A stretch of 64,000 nucleotides of DNA, taken from Cellulomonas fengjieae (GTDB taxonomy: Bacteria; Actinomycetota; Actinomycetes; Actinomycetales; Cellulomonadaceae). Where the stretch lies: assembly GCF_018388465.1 (NCBI RefSeq), contig NZ_CP074404.1, positions 1,116,001-1,180,000 of the forward strand, given 5' to 3'. The notes below the pieces were generated by a model. That model was not told the DNA's origin. It ran no database searches and was given only the letters and a program-made list of their open reading frames with translations. Shown piece by piece: positions 22,968 through 31,388 of this stretch (position 1 is its first letter; every line of letters begins with the position of its first letter). The position numbers and the translations under genes are program-made.

Positions 22968-24809
22968 TCAGGGGAGCAGCAGCCTCACCGCCTGCGTCGT
23001 CCGGTCGCTGCTCAGCGCCCACGTGCCGTCGTCGGTCGGGACGAGCGTCCAGGCACCGCACTCCTGGTGGCGGCCTGCCCGCACGAGCGTGAGGTCGGCG
23101 CCGAGGCAGGCGACCGCGCCGCGGCGTGCATCGGCGCCGACGGAGAGCACGGTGTACGCCGCCGTTCCGGCCACCGGCTCGAAGCGCCAGGTCTGGCACG
23201 CCCGCTCGTCGCGAGGCTGGAAGCCGACCGTGCCCGCACGGTGACCGGACCGCGACTGGCACCGCGCCGCGGTCAGGGTCCGGTGCGGGTCCGTCGGGCT
23301 GGCCAGCAGCACGTCGCCCACGGGCTCCACGCGGAACTGCTGCTCGGTGCCGCCCGTCGGGGAGCTGATGAGCACGTCGGAGCCCGCCGCCGGGGCACCC
23401 TGGACGGTCCACGCCCGGTTGCCCGGCAGGATGCTCGCGATCGTCGTCCAGCCGTCGCCGGGGGCGGCGAAGGTCCACCGCTGGCAGTCGTTGTTCGCCA
23501 GGAACCCGAGCCAGCCCCACTGTGCGACGTCGCCGCCGTCGACGTTGCTGCAGGCAGCCACCTCGGCCACGTTGTTGCTGTACCGGTTGAGGATCCGGGT
23601 GCCGTTGCCGCGGTCGGACAGCTGCCACTGCTGGCAGGCGTTGTCGAGGTCGTCCCACAGCGCGATGTCCGCACCCTCGTAGCCGCAGCCGGCGTTGTCC
23701 ACGACGGCGGTGCCGCCCCTCGGCACGATCTGCACGAAGGCGTCGCCGTGGCCGATCGAGCGGCTCGGGTTGATCGGGTCGCTGATCACCGGCCAGCCGT
23801 CGCGTCCCCACGTCAGGGTGCGCACGTTCAGACGCGGCGCCCCGCCGTCGGTCGCGTCGTAGTAGTGGTTCACGAAGTACCCGGTGCGGCCCTTCTTGTC
23901 CATCAGCAGGTCACCGCCGCCCGCGCCGACGAACTCGTTGTAGCCGCGCAGGACCTCCGTGCCGCCCTTGTCGTCCAGCAGCGGGACGCCGTCCGCGTCC
24001 ACGTACGGTCCCGTGAGGTCGGGGGAGCGGCCGACGACCGTCCGGTAGTCGCTCTCCACGCTGCGGCAGCAGTAGTCCCAGGACAGGAACAGGTAGTAGT
24101 AGCCGTCGTGCCACGCGAACGTCGGGTTCTCCTCGGCGTTCGGCGCGAACTGGCGCTGCGCGATCCGCACCGGCTGCGCGCCGGCGACCGGCTTGCCGGT
24201 CGCGTCGTCGACCGGCACCACGTGGATGCCGGAGAAGAACGAGCCCCAGGAGAGCCACGTCCCCCCGTCGGCGTCCGTGACGATGTTCGGGTCGATCGCG
24301 TTGAACGTGTCCACGCCCGGCTGCGAGCGCACGACCAGCCCTTGGTCCTCCCACTGCGCGTTCGCCAGGGTCGGGGAGGTCAGCAGCCCGATCACGGAGT
24401 TGTTGGTGCCGAACTGGGAAGCGGCGTAGTAGAGGCGCCACTCGGTGCCGGACCAGGAGAGGTCCGGGGCCCAGGCGTCGCGCGGCGCGTTCTGCGGGGT
24501 CACGCCCAGCGACTCGAGCACCCAGGCGGGCAGCTCCGTGATCGCCGGGCCGAGCTCCTCCCAGTGGACCAGGTCCCGCGACCGCTTGAGCGGCAGGTAC
24601 GTGTTGTCGAACGCCGCGTCGCCGGTGATGGCGACGTAGTACCAGCCCTTCTCCTTGACCATCGTCGGGTCGTGCGCGATGGGGTCGACGGGCCGGGTGG
24701 CGGGGGGCCGGTGCGTCGCGGCGGTCGCGGCCGCGGGTGAGGCCAGGCCGATCACCCCGAGCAGGCCCGCGATCGTGATCAGGACCAGTGACGCCGGTGT
24801 GCGCTTCAT
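22968..24809 (-). CDS. Secreted GH43-like glycosidase with ricin-type lectin module
   Basis: 613 residues. A signal peptide (residues 1-31, KRTPASLVLITIAGLLGVIG ... PAAATA) precedes a five-bladed propeller domain with GH43 features: DPIAHDPTMVKEKGWYYVAI (catalytic base Asp), RDAWAPDLSWSGTEWRLYYA, NAIDPNIV and NPTFAWHDGYYYLF. The C-terminal 230 residues contain QXW-type repeats (DNACQQWQLSDRGNGTRI, NNDCQRWTFA, RACQTWRFEP) of a ricin-B/CBM13-like lectin fold. The likely action is on arabinan or a related plant polysaccharide outside the cell. ATG 24809 has GAGGAA upstream; the open frame continues far upstream without a start signal. A LacI-type operator lies within its promoter. Confidence 0.88.
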   Translation of the reverse strand: MKRTPASLVLITIAGLLGVIGLASPAAATAATHRPPATRPVDPIAHDPTMVKEKGWYYVAITGDAAFDNTYLPLKRSRDLVHWEELGPAITELPAWVLESLGVTPQNAPRDAWAPDLSWSGTEWRLYYAASQFGTNNSVIGLLTSPTLANAQWEDQGLVVRSQPGVDTFNAIDPNIVTDADGGTWLSWGSFFSGIHVVPVDDATGKPVAGAQPVRIAQRQFAPNAEENPTFAWHDGYYYLFLSWDYCCRSVESDYRTVVGRSPDLTGPYVDADGVPLLDDKGGTEVLRGYNEFVGAGGGDLLMDKKGRTGYFVNHYYDATDGGAPRLNVRTLTWGRDGWPVISDPINPSRSIGHGDAFVQIVPRGGTAVVDNAGCGYEGADIALWDDLDNACQQWQLSDRGNGTRILNRYSNNVAEVAACSNVDGGDVAQWGWLGFLANNDCQRWTFAAPGDGWTTIASILPGNRAWTVQGAPAAGSDVLISSPTGGTEQQFRVEPVGDVLLASPTDPHRTLTAARCQSRSGHRAGTVGFQPRDERACQTWRFEPVAGTAAYTVLSVGADARRGAVACLGADLTLVRAGRHQECGAWTLVPTDDGTWALSSDRTTQAVRLLLP

Positions 24810-24869
24810 CGGGGGTTCCTCGTCTTCCACCTCGTCGTGGGGCCGGACCGCCTGCACCAGCGATACTTC

Positions 24870-24892
24870 TACAACGTTGCAAACTGCGTCAA
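24870..24892 (-). promoter_or_regulatory. Promoter with LacI-family operator for the GH43 gene
   Basis: On the minus strand TTGACG (rc 24887-24892) is a good -35, and TAGAAG follows about 15 bases later as a possible -10. Between them lies a CAACGTTG core (24872-24879) flanked by T and A, the shape of operators bound by LacI-family sugar regulators. Repression relieved by an arabino-oligosaccharide is a reasonable guess. No LacI gene lies in this window. Confidence 0.6.
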
Positions 24893-24987
24893 GGGTGTGA
24901 CCACCGTCTCGGAAGAGGTCCTCCCGCCCTACCGTTGCGGACAGGGGCTGGAGTTCACCGGTCGCGACCACAGCCCTGGGGAGCTCC

Positions 24988-26376
24988 GTGTCCGACACCA
25001 CCGCACAACCCGCGCGCCGGTTGCGCCTGCCGTCCTTCTCCGTCCAGGTCCTGCTCGGTCTCGGGCTCGGCATCGCGCTCGGGTGGGTCGCCCTGCGCAT
25101 CGGACCGGCCGCGGACGGTGCCCCGAACGGGCTGGCGACGGCCCTCGACACGATCGGCACCTCGTTCGTCACCCTGCTCAAGGCGATCGTGCCGCCGCTG
25201 GTCTTCCTCGCGATCGTCGCCTCGATCGCCAACCTCCGGCAGGTCACCAACGCCGCGCGACTCGCCTGGCAGACGCTGCTGTGGTTCGCGATCACGGCCG
25301 CGATCTCCGTGCTGATCGGCATCGGCCTGGGTCTGCTGCTCCAGCCCGGCAAGAACTCCGCTCTGAGTCCGGAGGCCGGCTCGGAGGTGGGCGCCACCGC
25401 CAGCTGGCTCGACTTCCTCAACGGGCTCATCCCGAGCAACTTCCTCGGCCTGGGCGCCAGCACGCAGACGGCCGACGACGGCTCGCTCACCACGGGGATC
25501 TCGTTCAACGTCCTGCAGATCGTGGTGATCGCGATCGTCGTCGGCGTCGCCGCCTACCGCACCGGACCGGCGGCCGAGCCGTTCCTGGGCTTCACGCGCT
25601 CGGCGCTGGCGATCGTGCAGAAGATCCTCTGGTGGGTCATCCGGCTCGCCCCGCTGGGCACCCTGGGCCTCATCGGCGGGGCCGTCGCGACGTACGGATG
25701 GGACCTGCTGGCACCGCTCGGCACGTTCGCGGCGGCGATCTACGTCGGCCTGGGCCTCGTGCTGTTCGTCGTCTACCCGGTCATCCTGCGCACCAACGGG
25801 CTCGGCGTCATGAGGTTCTTCCGCGGGGCGTGGCCCGCGATCGAGCTCGCGTTCGTGTCGCGGTCGTCGGTCGGCACCCTGCCCGTGACCCAGCGCGTGG
25901 TCGAGCGCAACCTCGGCGTGCCTCGGTCGTACGCGTCGTTCGCGGTCCCGCTCGCCGCGACGACCAAGATGGACGGCTGCGCCTCGATCTACCCGGCGAT
26001 CTCCGCGATCTTCATCGCCCAGCTGTTCGGCATCGACCTGTCGCTGACGGACTACCTGCTCATCGCGTTCGTCTCCGTGGTCGGATCGGCCGCGACGGCC
26101 GGTCTGACCGGGGCCGTCGTGATGCTCACGCTCACCCTGTCGACTCTCGGGCTGCCTCTCGCGGGGGTCGGGCTGCTGCTCGCGATCGACCCGATCCTGG
26201 ACATGGGCCGCACGGCCGTGAACGTCGCCGGGCAGGCACTCGTGCCGACGATCGTGGCGAAGCGGGAGGGGATCATCGACCTCGACCAGTACGCGTCGGC
26301 GTCGGCCGACGACCTGTTCCGCGACGACGTCGAGGAGCGCCCGGTCGTGCAGCCGTCGCCTGCGCCGGTGTCCTGA
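24988..26376 (+). CDS. Dicarboxylate/amino acid:cation symporter (DctA/GltP family)
   Basis: 462 residues, GTG start with GGGGAG upstream. About eight membrane helices plus two re-entrant loops of the DAACS/SLC1 fold are expected. The loop motif SRSSVGTLPVTQR (the SSSxxTLP hairpin) and the last-helix motif DPILDMGRTAVNVAGQ (substrate- and sodium-binding Asp/Arg/Asn) are both present. It imports dicarboxylates or acidic/neutral amino acids with Na+ or H+. It is divergent from the GH43 gene and convergent with dinB, with only six bases between stops. The substrate is not resolved. Confidence 0.9.
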   Translation: MSDTTAQPARRLRLPSFSVQVLLGLGLGIALGWVALRIGPAADGAPNGLATALDTIGTSFVTLLKAIVPPLVFLAIVASIANLRQVTNAARLAWQTLLWFAITAAISVLIGIGLGLLLQPGKNSALSPEAGSEVGATASWLDFLNGLIPSNFLGLGASTQTADDGSLTTGISFNVLQIVVIAIVVGVAAYRTGPAAEPFLGFTRSALAIVQKILWWVIRLAPLGTLGLIGGAVATYGWDLLAPLGTFAAAIYVGLGLVLFVVYPVILRTNGLGVMRFFRGAWPAIELAFVSRSSVGTLPVTQRVVERNLGVPRSYASFAVPLAATTKMDGCASIYPAISAIFIAQLFGIDLSLTDYLLIAFVSVVGSAATAGLTGAVVMLTLTLSTLGLPLAGVGLLLAIDPILDMGRTAVNVAGQALVPTIVAKREGIIDLDQYASASADDLFRDDVEERPVVQPSPAPVS

Positions 26377-26382
26377 GGGCTC

Positions 26383-27579
26383 TCACGCGTCGGGCAGCAG
26401 CGGCACCGTGATCCCCTCGCCGCGGCGCAGCAGGCTGGCGCGCACCATGGCCTGCGTGCCGAACCGCACCGCGACCGCGTCGACGGCCTGGTCGAGCCCG
26501 GTCCGGTCCGGGTGCTCGAGCGGCAGGGCCAGCTGGACGAACTCGTCGGACCCCAGCCCGCTCAGCGCGACGCCGACGAGCGTGATGCCGCGCTCCCGGA
26601 TGAGCGGTCCGGCGGCCTCCAGCAGGCCGAGCGCCGCCGCGGAGATGTCCTCGGAGGAGTCGGTGGCGCAGGGGAGCGAGCGGGACCGCGTCGCCTTGGT
26701 GTAGTCCTCGAACCGCAGCCGCAGCACCACCGTCCGCGCGATCCGGTCGGCCTTGCGCATGCGCCGGCACACCCGGTCGACGAGCCCGAGCAGGGCCGCG
26801 CGGACGTGCTCCGGAGCGTGCGGGCCATGCCCGAGCGCGCGCTGCGCACCGATGGAGCCCCGCGATCCGCCGACGACCACCTTCGCCGGCGTCTGCCCGT
26901 GCACCACCGCGTACAGGTGCCGGCCACCGGCAGGGCCGAGCACGCTCGTGAGCACCGAGCGAGGCAGCTCGGCGACGTCCCCGGCGGTCTGCAGCCCGTA
27001 GGCGTGCAGCTTGGCCGCCGTCACTGCGCCGACGCCCCACAGCATCTCGACCGGCAGCGGGTGGAGGAACGACTCCTCGTCGGCCGGCAGGACGAGGAGC
27101 AGGCCGTCCGGCTTGGCCACCCGCGACGCGACCTTGGCCAGGAACGGCGTGCGGGCGACGCCGACGGTGATCGGCAGGCCGACGGTGTCCCGGACCCGGG
27201 CGCGCAGCCGTGCCGCGATGTCGACCGGTGGCACGTCGATCCGGTGCAGGCCGCCGACGTCCAGGAACGCCTCGTCGATCGACACGCCCTGCACCAGGGG
27301 AGTGGTCTGGTGGAAGATCTCGAACACGGCCCTGCTCGCCTCGACGTAGGCGTCGAACCGCGGTCGGACGATGACCAGGCCCGGGCACAGGGCGCGCGCC
27401 TGCCGGCCGCCCATCGGCGTGGTGACACCGCGCCGCTTGGCCTCGTACGACGCGGCGAGGATCACCCCGCCGCCGCCGACCGCGACCGGGCGGTTGCGCA
27501 GCCGGGGGTCGTCGCGCTGCTCGACGGAGGCGTAGAAGGCGTCGAGGTCGGCATGCAGGATCGTGGAGCGCACGAACAC
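26383..27579 (-). CDS. dinB: DNA polymerase IV (Y-family, DinB)
   Basis: 398 residues. A Y-family translesion polymerase: ILHADLDAFYASVEQ (palm metal Asp), ASYEAKRRGV, and GVSIDEAFLDV (the SIDE catalytic motif), followed by thumb helix-hairpin-helix and little-finger domains. GTG 27579 lies seven bases after TACGTT (rc 27587-27592), so the message is probably leaderless; GTG 27573 is an alternative two residues shorter. A perfect actinobacterial LexA box covers the start, so the gene should be induced by DNA damage. No beta-clamp motif was positively identified at the C-terminus, which ends GITVPLLPDA. Confidence 0.92.
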   Translation of the reverse strand: MFVRSTILHADLDAFYASVEQRDDPRLRNRPVAVGGGGVILAASYEAKRRGVTTPMGGRQARALCPGLVIVRPRFDAYVEASRAVFEIFHQTTPLVQGVSIDEAFLDVGGLHRIDVPPVDIAARLRARVRDTVGLPITVGVARTPFLAKVASRVAKPDGLLLVLPADEESFLHPLPVEMLWGVGAVTAAKLHAYGLQTAGDVAELPRSVLTSVLGPAGGRHLYAVVHGQTPAKVVVGGSRGSIGAQRALGHGPHAPEHVRAALLGLVDRVCRRMRKADRIARTVVLRLRFEDYTKATRSRSLPCATDSSEDISAAALGLLEAAGPLIRERGITLVGVALSGLGSDEFVQLALPLEHPDRTGLDQAVDAVAVRFGTQAMVRASLLRRGEGITVPLLPDA

Positions 27580-27586
27580 ATGTTCG
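27573..27586. promoter_or_regulatory. LexA (SOS) box
   Basis: CGAAC-ACAT-GTTCG is a perfect match to the actinobacterial/Gram-positive LexA consensus (CGAACNNNNGTTCG). It overlaps the dinB start codon and transcription start on the minus strand and lies 29 bases before the VOC gene on the plus strand. A weaker overlapping half-match, CGAACGTACGTCTG, lies at 27585-27598. Direct LexA control of dinB is very likely; control of the VOC gene is possible. Confidence 0.85.
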
Positions 27587-27614
27587 AACGTACGTCTGAC
27601 ACTAGGGTCGTGTC

Positions 27615-27995
27615 ATGCACCGGATCATGCTGCGGGAGGTCATCATCGACGCCCCTTCCGCCGACATCGACGCGGTCACCAGCTTCTGGGCCGCCGCGCT
27701 CGCGGCGACGCCCCACCCGGTCCCGGGCGAGCCGTACGTGGCGCTGCGCGGCGCCGCCTCGTTGCCGCAGGTCGCCACGCAGGACATCGGCGACGACCCC
27801 GTGCCGCGGTTCCACCTGGACATCGAGACGGACGACCTCGAGGCAGAGATCGCCCGCCTCGAAGGGCTCGGGGCCACCGTGCGCGCACGCTTCGGCACCT
27901 ACGCCGTGCTGACCGACCCCGTCGGGCTGCTGTTCTGCCTGCTTCCGCCGGAGTCGGAGGAGTTCGCGCTGCGGTCCGCGACCGTCGGGGGCTGA
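27615..27995 (+). CDS. VOC-family protein (glyoxalase-like)
   Basis: 126 residues. One vicinal-oxygen-chelate domain, recognisable by the opening IIDAPSADIDAVTSFWAAAL, the mid-strand RFHLDIETDDLEAEIARLEG and the closing VLTDPVGLLFCLLP. Metal ligands are not all obvious, so it may be a binding or resistance-type rather than a catalytic member. The ATG follows TAGGGT (27603-27608) by six bases, so it may be leaderless, although AGGG could also act as a ribosome site. It is divergent from dinB across a LexA box. Function unknown. Confidence 0.75.
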   Translation: MHRIMLREVIIDAPSADIDAVTSFWAAALAATPHPVPGEPYVALRGAASLPQVATQDIGDDPVPRFHLDIETDDLEAEIARLEGLGATVRARFGTYAVLTDPVGLLFCLLPPESEEFALRSATVGG

Positions 27996-28009
27996 GCCGG
28001 CCGCCGCGC

Positions 28010-28123
28010 TCAGTCGAAGAACGGAGGCAGGTCCGTCGAGTCGTCGGTGCGCTCGACCGTCACGGTCTCGCGCTGCTTCTCGGGCGCGCTCTGCACGGAC
28101 GTTCGCCACCAGGGTGCGTTCAT
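28010..28123 (-). CDS. Small 37-residue ORF
   Basis: An ATG at 28123 preceded by GAGG eight bases upstream opens a 37-codon frame ending at TGA 28010. The predicted peptide starts NAPWWRTSV, has a charged middle (PEKQRETVTVERTDD) and ends DLPPFFD. The Trp-Trp and Phe-Phe pairs and the charged core look more protein-like than random high-GC frames, and the frame ends cleanly 15 bases after the convergent VOC gene. No function can be given. It might be a small regulator or a remnant. Confidence 0.45.
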   Translation of the reverse strand: MNAPWWRTSVQSAPEKQRETVTVERTDDSTDLPPFFD

Positions 28124-28175
28124 GGTCACGATCCTCACCCCGGCAGCGGAGCCCGATCCGGGACGTAGGGCCCGG

Positions 28176-28556
28176 TCACTCCCAGACGAAGGCCGGACGC
28201 AGCTCCGCCACGCTGCCAGGCCCCGCGAACTGTGTCGCGATCTGCTCGGCCCGCTCGCGCGTGGCGCAGTCGATCAGGAAGAACCCCGCCACGTGCTCCT
28301 GCGTCTCGGCGAAAGGGCCCTCGCTGGCCAGCGACTCCCCGGATCGCCACCGGTACACGGTGGCCGATGCCGGGTCCGCGAGTGCCTCGCCGGTGACCAG
28401 CTCGCCGCTCGCGGACAGCTCAGCGAGCAGCCCGTCGAAGGCGCGATCCGCCGCGTCCAGCTCCGCGGTCGGCACCGCGCGTCCCTCGTCGGTGAACCGG
28501 TCGGTGGGGTGTCCCCACGGCTTGGGGTTGGAGTGGATGAGGATGACGTACTTCAC
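28176..28556 (-). CDS. YCII-related (DGPF) domain protein
   Basis: 126 residues, GTG start with a strong AGGAGG. A ferredoxin-like alpha-beta domain of the YCII family: KYVILIHSNPKPWGH at the start and SEGPFAETQEHVAGFFLIDC with the D/E-G-P-F motif. Such proteins often accompany ECF sigma factors or act as small dehydrochlorinase-like enzymes; here no sigma factor is adjacent. It lies 9 bases after the MocA-like gene on the same strand, so they may be co-transcribed. Role unknown. Confidence 0.85.
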   Translation of the reverse strand: MKYVILIHSNPKPWGHPTDRFTDEGRAVPTAELDAADRAFDGLLAELSASGELVTGEALADPASATVYRWRSGESLASEGPFAETQEHVAGFFLIDCATRERAEQIATQFAGPGSVAELRPAFVWE

Positions 28557-28565
28557 GGGGGCCTC

Positions 28566-29159
28566 CTACGGCTCTGGTGCGGTCGGGGGATGACGTGCGG
28601 GCCCGGGGGTTCTCGACACGTCCTCGTCGAGCCCGTCGTGCAGGTCGGCGCACTCGACCTCGACGACCCCGTGCGCGACCAGGTAGTCGCGCGCGCCGCG
28701 GTCTGCGGTGAGAGCGTCGGCCAGCGGCGTCCAGTGGTCGGCGCCGATGAGCACCGGGTGTCCGGGCCGCCCGCCGTAGACCGCCTGGCGGAGGGTCTGC
28801 CGGTCCCACGCGCTCGTGAGCCGCTCGACCACGGTGACGGGCGTGCCGGGCAGGTCCACGAGGGTCACCACGACGGCGTCGCCCGTGGCACGGGCCAGCC
28901 CGGTGCGCAGCGACTCGCCCAGACCGTCGGCCCAGCGGTCCGCGACGACCGCGGTCACGCGCTCGTCGTCGGGCACGAGGGGGCGGGCCTCGTCGGCCCC
29001 GGCACCCAGCACGACGACGACGTGTGCGCAGCCGCCGTCGAGCAGCAGGTCCACCGCGTCGGCCAACCACGTGGACACCAGCGCCTTGGGTCCACCGTGC
29101 CGCGTGCCCGCGCCGGCCGCGAGCACGAGCCCGCTCAGGCTTGCGCGACGTGGAGGCAC
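28566..29159 (-). CDS. MobA/MocA-like nucleotidyltransferase (molybdenum cofactor maturation)
   Basis: 197 residues from GTG 29159. The N-terminal LSGLVLAAGAGTRHGGPKAL is the nucleotide-binding signature of MobA/MocA enzymes, followed by GCAHVVVVLGAGADE and VVVTLVDLPGTPVTVV (metal Asp) and GGRPGHPVLIGADHW. These enzymes add CMP or GMP to molybdopterin. Placed beside xanthine dehydrogenase genes, it probably matures that enzyme's cofactor. The start is uncertain because there is no good ribosome site; the open frame continues upstream through the uraD promoter. Confidence 0.82.
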   Translation of the reverse strand: MPPRRASLSGLVLAAGAGTRHGGPKALVSTWLADAVDLLLDGGCAHVVVVLGAGADEARPLVPDDERVTAVVADRWADGLGESLRTGLARATGDAVVVTLVDLPGTPVTVVERLTSAWDRQTLRQAVYGGRPGHPVLIGADHWTPLADALTADRGARDYLVAHGVVEVECADLHDGLDEDVSRTPGPARHPPTAPEP

Positions 29160-29210
29160 GTCCCGTACGGTGCCAGTGCGCGAGTGCCGAGCGCTACAGG
29201 AGGCGGTCAG

Positions 29211-29672
29211 ATGATCGACGACGGACCCGAGACGCGGTCGTTGCTGACGACCGCCCTGCACGTCAGGCGGTGGGTCGACGAGGTCGCCTCCGGTTGTCCG
29301 TACCCGTCGCTCGACGCCCTCGTCGGCGTCGCGGACCTCGCCGCCCGCCCGCTGAGCACCGCCGAGGTCGACGAGGCCCTCTCCGCCCATCCCCGCATCG
29401 GCGCGACCACCACGGGTCTCAGCACCGCCGAGCAGTCGGCGTCGGCGACCGACGACCCCGCGCTCGTGGCGGCGATGGACGCAGGGAACCGGGCGTACGA
29501 GGAGCGGTTCGGGCGCATCTTCCTCATCCGCGCGGCCGGTCGCAGCCGGACGGAGATCCTCGACGAGCTCCACCGCCGGCTGGGGCTCTCGGACGACGAC
29601 GAGTCGGCCGAGGTCGCCGACCAGCTGCGCCAGATCGCGCTGCTGCGCCTCCGGACGCTGTTCGCGTCATGA
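29211..29672 (+). CDS. uraD: 2-oxo-4-hydroxy-4-carboxy-5-ureidoimidazoline (OHCU) decarboxylase
   Basis: 153 residues. It catalyses the last step from urate to S-allantoin. The helical OHCU domain shows LSAHPRIGATTTG (catalytic His in HPRIG), SATDDPALVAAMDAGNRAYE and RFGRIFLIRAAGRS. ATG 29211 has a strong AGGAGG. The stop overlaps the ATG of uraH (ATGA), and the two enzymes act consecutively on the unstable products of uricase. It is divergent from the MocA-like gene. Confidence 0.92.
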   Translation: MIDDGPETRSLLTTALHVRRWVDEVASGCPYPSLDALVGVADLAARPLSTAEVDEALSAHPRIGATTTGLSTAEQSASATDDPALVAAMDAGNRAYEERFGRIFLIRAAGRSRTEILDELHRRLGLSDDDESAEVADQLRQIALLRLRTLFAS

Positions 29673-30001
29673 GCCAGCTGACGACGCACGTCCTCGACAC
29701 GGCCCTCGGCCGGCCCGCCGCCGGTGTCCCGGTGTCGCTGCTCGGGTGGGCGTCGGGACGCTGGGACGAGCTGGGGTCCGCGGTGACCGACGGCGACGGC
29801 CGCGCGCGCTCGCTCGGGCCGGACCGTGTGCCCCCCGGGCGGTACCGCCTCGTGTTCGACACCGCCGCGTACTTCGCCGCGACCGACCAGGTGGGGTTCC
29901 ACCCCGAGGTCGTCGTGGTGTTCGAGGTCGTGGACGATGCGCACTACCACGTGCCGTTGCTGCTGAGCCCGTTCGCGTACTCGACGTACCGCGGGAGCTG
30001 A
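29669..30001 (+). CDS. uraH: 5-hydroxyisourate hydrolase (transthyretin-like)
   Basis: 110 residues. It hydrolyses 5-hydroxyisourate, the uricase product. The N-terminal TTHVLDTALGRPAAG (family histidine) and the C-terminal tetrapeptide YRGS, the hallmark of HIU hydrolases as opposed to transthyretin, are present, as is HYHVPLLLSPFAYSTYRGS. It starts within the uraD stop codon. Confidence 0.94.
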   Translation: MSQLTTHVLDTALGRPAAGVPVSLLGWASGRWDELGSAVTDGDGRARSLGPDRVPPGRYRLVFDTAAYFAATDQVGFHPEVVVVFEVVDDAHYHVPLLLSPFAYSTYRGS

Positions 30002-30024
30002 CGGCGGGGCGCCACGGGGCGCGC

Positions 30025-30498
30025 TCAGTACTCGATCCGCGTGGGGCGGGCCAGCCACGCGTCCATCGGGTCGGACGCGCTGGGCACCCGGTGGCCGACG
30101 ACGGGCATGGCCCGCGTGCCCGGGCTGGCCCCGAACTGGTCCCAGAACACGCTGTCGTCGAAACCCGCGCGCGCGGCGTCCTCGCGGTCGGCGGCGAACA
30201 GCACCCGGTCGACCCTCGCCCACAGGCAGGCGGCGAGGCACAGCGGGCACGGCTCGCACGACGTGTAGAGCGTGCAGCCCGCGAGCGAGAAGCTCCCGAT
30301 CGCCTGGCACGCCGCGCGGATCGCGAGGACCTCGGCGTGCGCGGTCGGGTCGTTGTCGCGCGTGACCCGGTTCTGACCCGTGCCGATCACCACGCCCGCG
30401 CGGACCACGAGCGCCCCGAACGGCCCGCCGCCGTCGGCCACGTTGGAGGTCGCGAGCGCGACCGCCTGGGACAGCCAGGCCTCCTCGTGCGGGGTCAC
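30025..30498 (-). CDS. Cytidine/deoxycytidylate-type nucleoside deaminase, probably guanine deaminase
   Basis: 157 residues from GTG 30498, which overlaps the uricase stop (GTGA). The zinc site is H54-A-E56 (PTAHAEVLA) and P83-C84-P-L-C87 (SCEPCPLC). The GGGPFGALVVRAGVVIG opening and the C-terminal DDSVFWDQFG resemble bacterial GuaD, which turns guanine into xanthine and so feeds the neighbouring xanthine dehydrogenase. An upstream GTG (30522) would overlap uricase by 28 bases and is less likely. The guanine specificity is from context. Confidence 0.85.
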   Translation of the reverse strand: MTPHEEAWLSQAVALATSNVADGGGPFGALVVRAGVVIGTGQNRVTRDNDPTAHAEVLAIRAACQAIGSFSLAGCTLYTSCEPCPLCLAACLWARVDRVLFAADREDAARAGFDDSVFWDQFGASPGTRAMPVVGHRVPSASDPMDAWLARPTRIEY

Positions 30499-31388
30499 GG
30501 TGCGCCCACCGAACGCGTCCACGCGCTGCCCGCATCCGGCGCACCGTCACGCACGACGACCGCCTCGATGAGCCCGTAGGGGCGGTCGGCCGCGAAGAAC
30601 ACCTCGCCGGGGTTGTCGAGCCCGAACGGGCTGAGGTCGGCCAGGAGGTGGTGCTTGTTCGGGGCGGCGAACCGGATCTCGACGACCTCGGGGACGGCGT
30701 CGAGCACGGCCCGCCCCATCTCCCACAGCGTCTGCTGCAGGGCGAGCGAGTGCTGGGTCGCGAACGTCGACAGGAGGGTGGAGCGCACGGTGGCGTAGGT
30801 GGCGTCGAAGTCGAGCTCCGTGCCGGCGTACCGCCACTGCGCCAGCAGCGAGGTGGCCAGCACGCGGTCGGTGGTCTCGGGGAGCGTCGTGTACGCGTCC
30901 TGGAGGAACCCGCGGAACTCCGAGCCGGTCGACTTGAGCACCGTCAGGTCCCGGAGCCCGGCGACCACCCACGTCCCGTCGGCGTCGACCGTGACCGACG
31001 CCGTCCGGACCTCCTGACCGCTGCGCACCCAGGTGTGGTCGTGCTCCGCACGGTCGACGAGGACGCGGACCCAGGCGTGCTCGTCGACGTCGACCCGTGC
31101 GCCGGACACCGGCGCCACGTCGTCCACGAAGTGCCGGGCGAGCAGGGTCGCGAACCGCTCGGGCGAGGCGACCCCGTGCTCCTTGGCGTACGCGAACGCC
31201 GTGTTCTTCTGGGTGTCCGTCGGCAGCACCGCCGACTGGTCGCCGTCGAGGTAGGCGGCCGCGAAGTCGCCCCGCAGCGCCGTCGAGACGTTGAGGTCCC
31301 GGATCTCGTGGCGTGGCGTGTCCCGCACGATCCGCACGACGCGTGTCTCGGCCTTGCCGTACTGGTGCGCGCGCAGTCGGGCCGTCAT
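30495..31388 (-). CDS. uox: Urate oxidase (uricase)
   Basis: 297 residues, typical length, two T-fold domains. Catalytic residues are recognisable: K12 in YGKAETRV, T57 in LPTDTQKNTAFAYAK, the F-L-Q-D region SEFRGFLQDAYTTLPET with RYAGTELDF, and the N/H of AAPNKHHLLADL. It oxidises urate to 5-hydroxyisourate, which UraH and UraD carry on to allantoin. ATG 31388 has no good ribosome site. The operon with the guanine deaminase-like gene is divergent from xdhC. Confidence 0.93.
   Translation of the reverse strand: MTARLRAHQYGKAETRVVRIVRDTPRHEIRDLNVSTALRGDFAAAYLDGDQSAVLPTDTQKNTAFAYAKEHGVASPERFATLLARHFVDDVAPVSGARVDVDEHAWVRVLVDRAEHDHTWVRSGQEVRTASVTVDADGTWVVAGLRDLTVLKSTGSEFRGFLQDAYTTLPETTDRVLATSLLAQWRYAGTELDFDATYATVRSTLLSTFATQHSLALQQTLWEMGRAVLDAVPEVVEIRFAAPNKHHLLADLSPFGLDNPGEVFFAADRPYGLIEAVVVRDGAPDAGSAWTRSVGAP

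Noticed and set aside
24810..25508. Upstream extension of the GH43 frame
   Set aside because: It runs through the promoter and the divergent symporter gene; the signal peptide and ribosome site fix the start at 24809.
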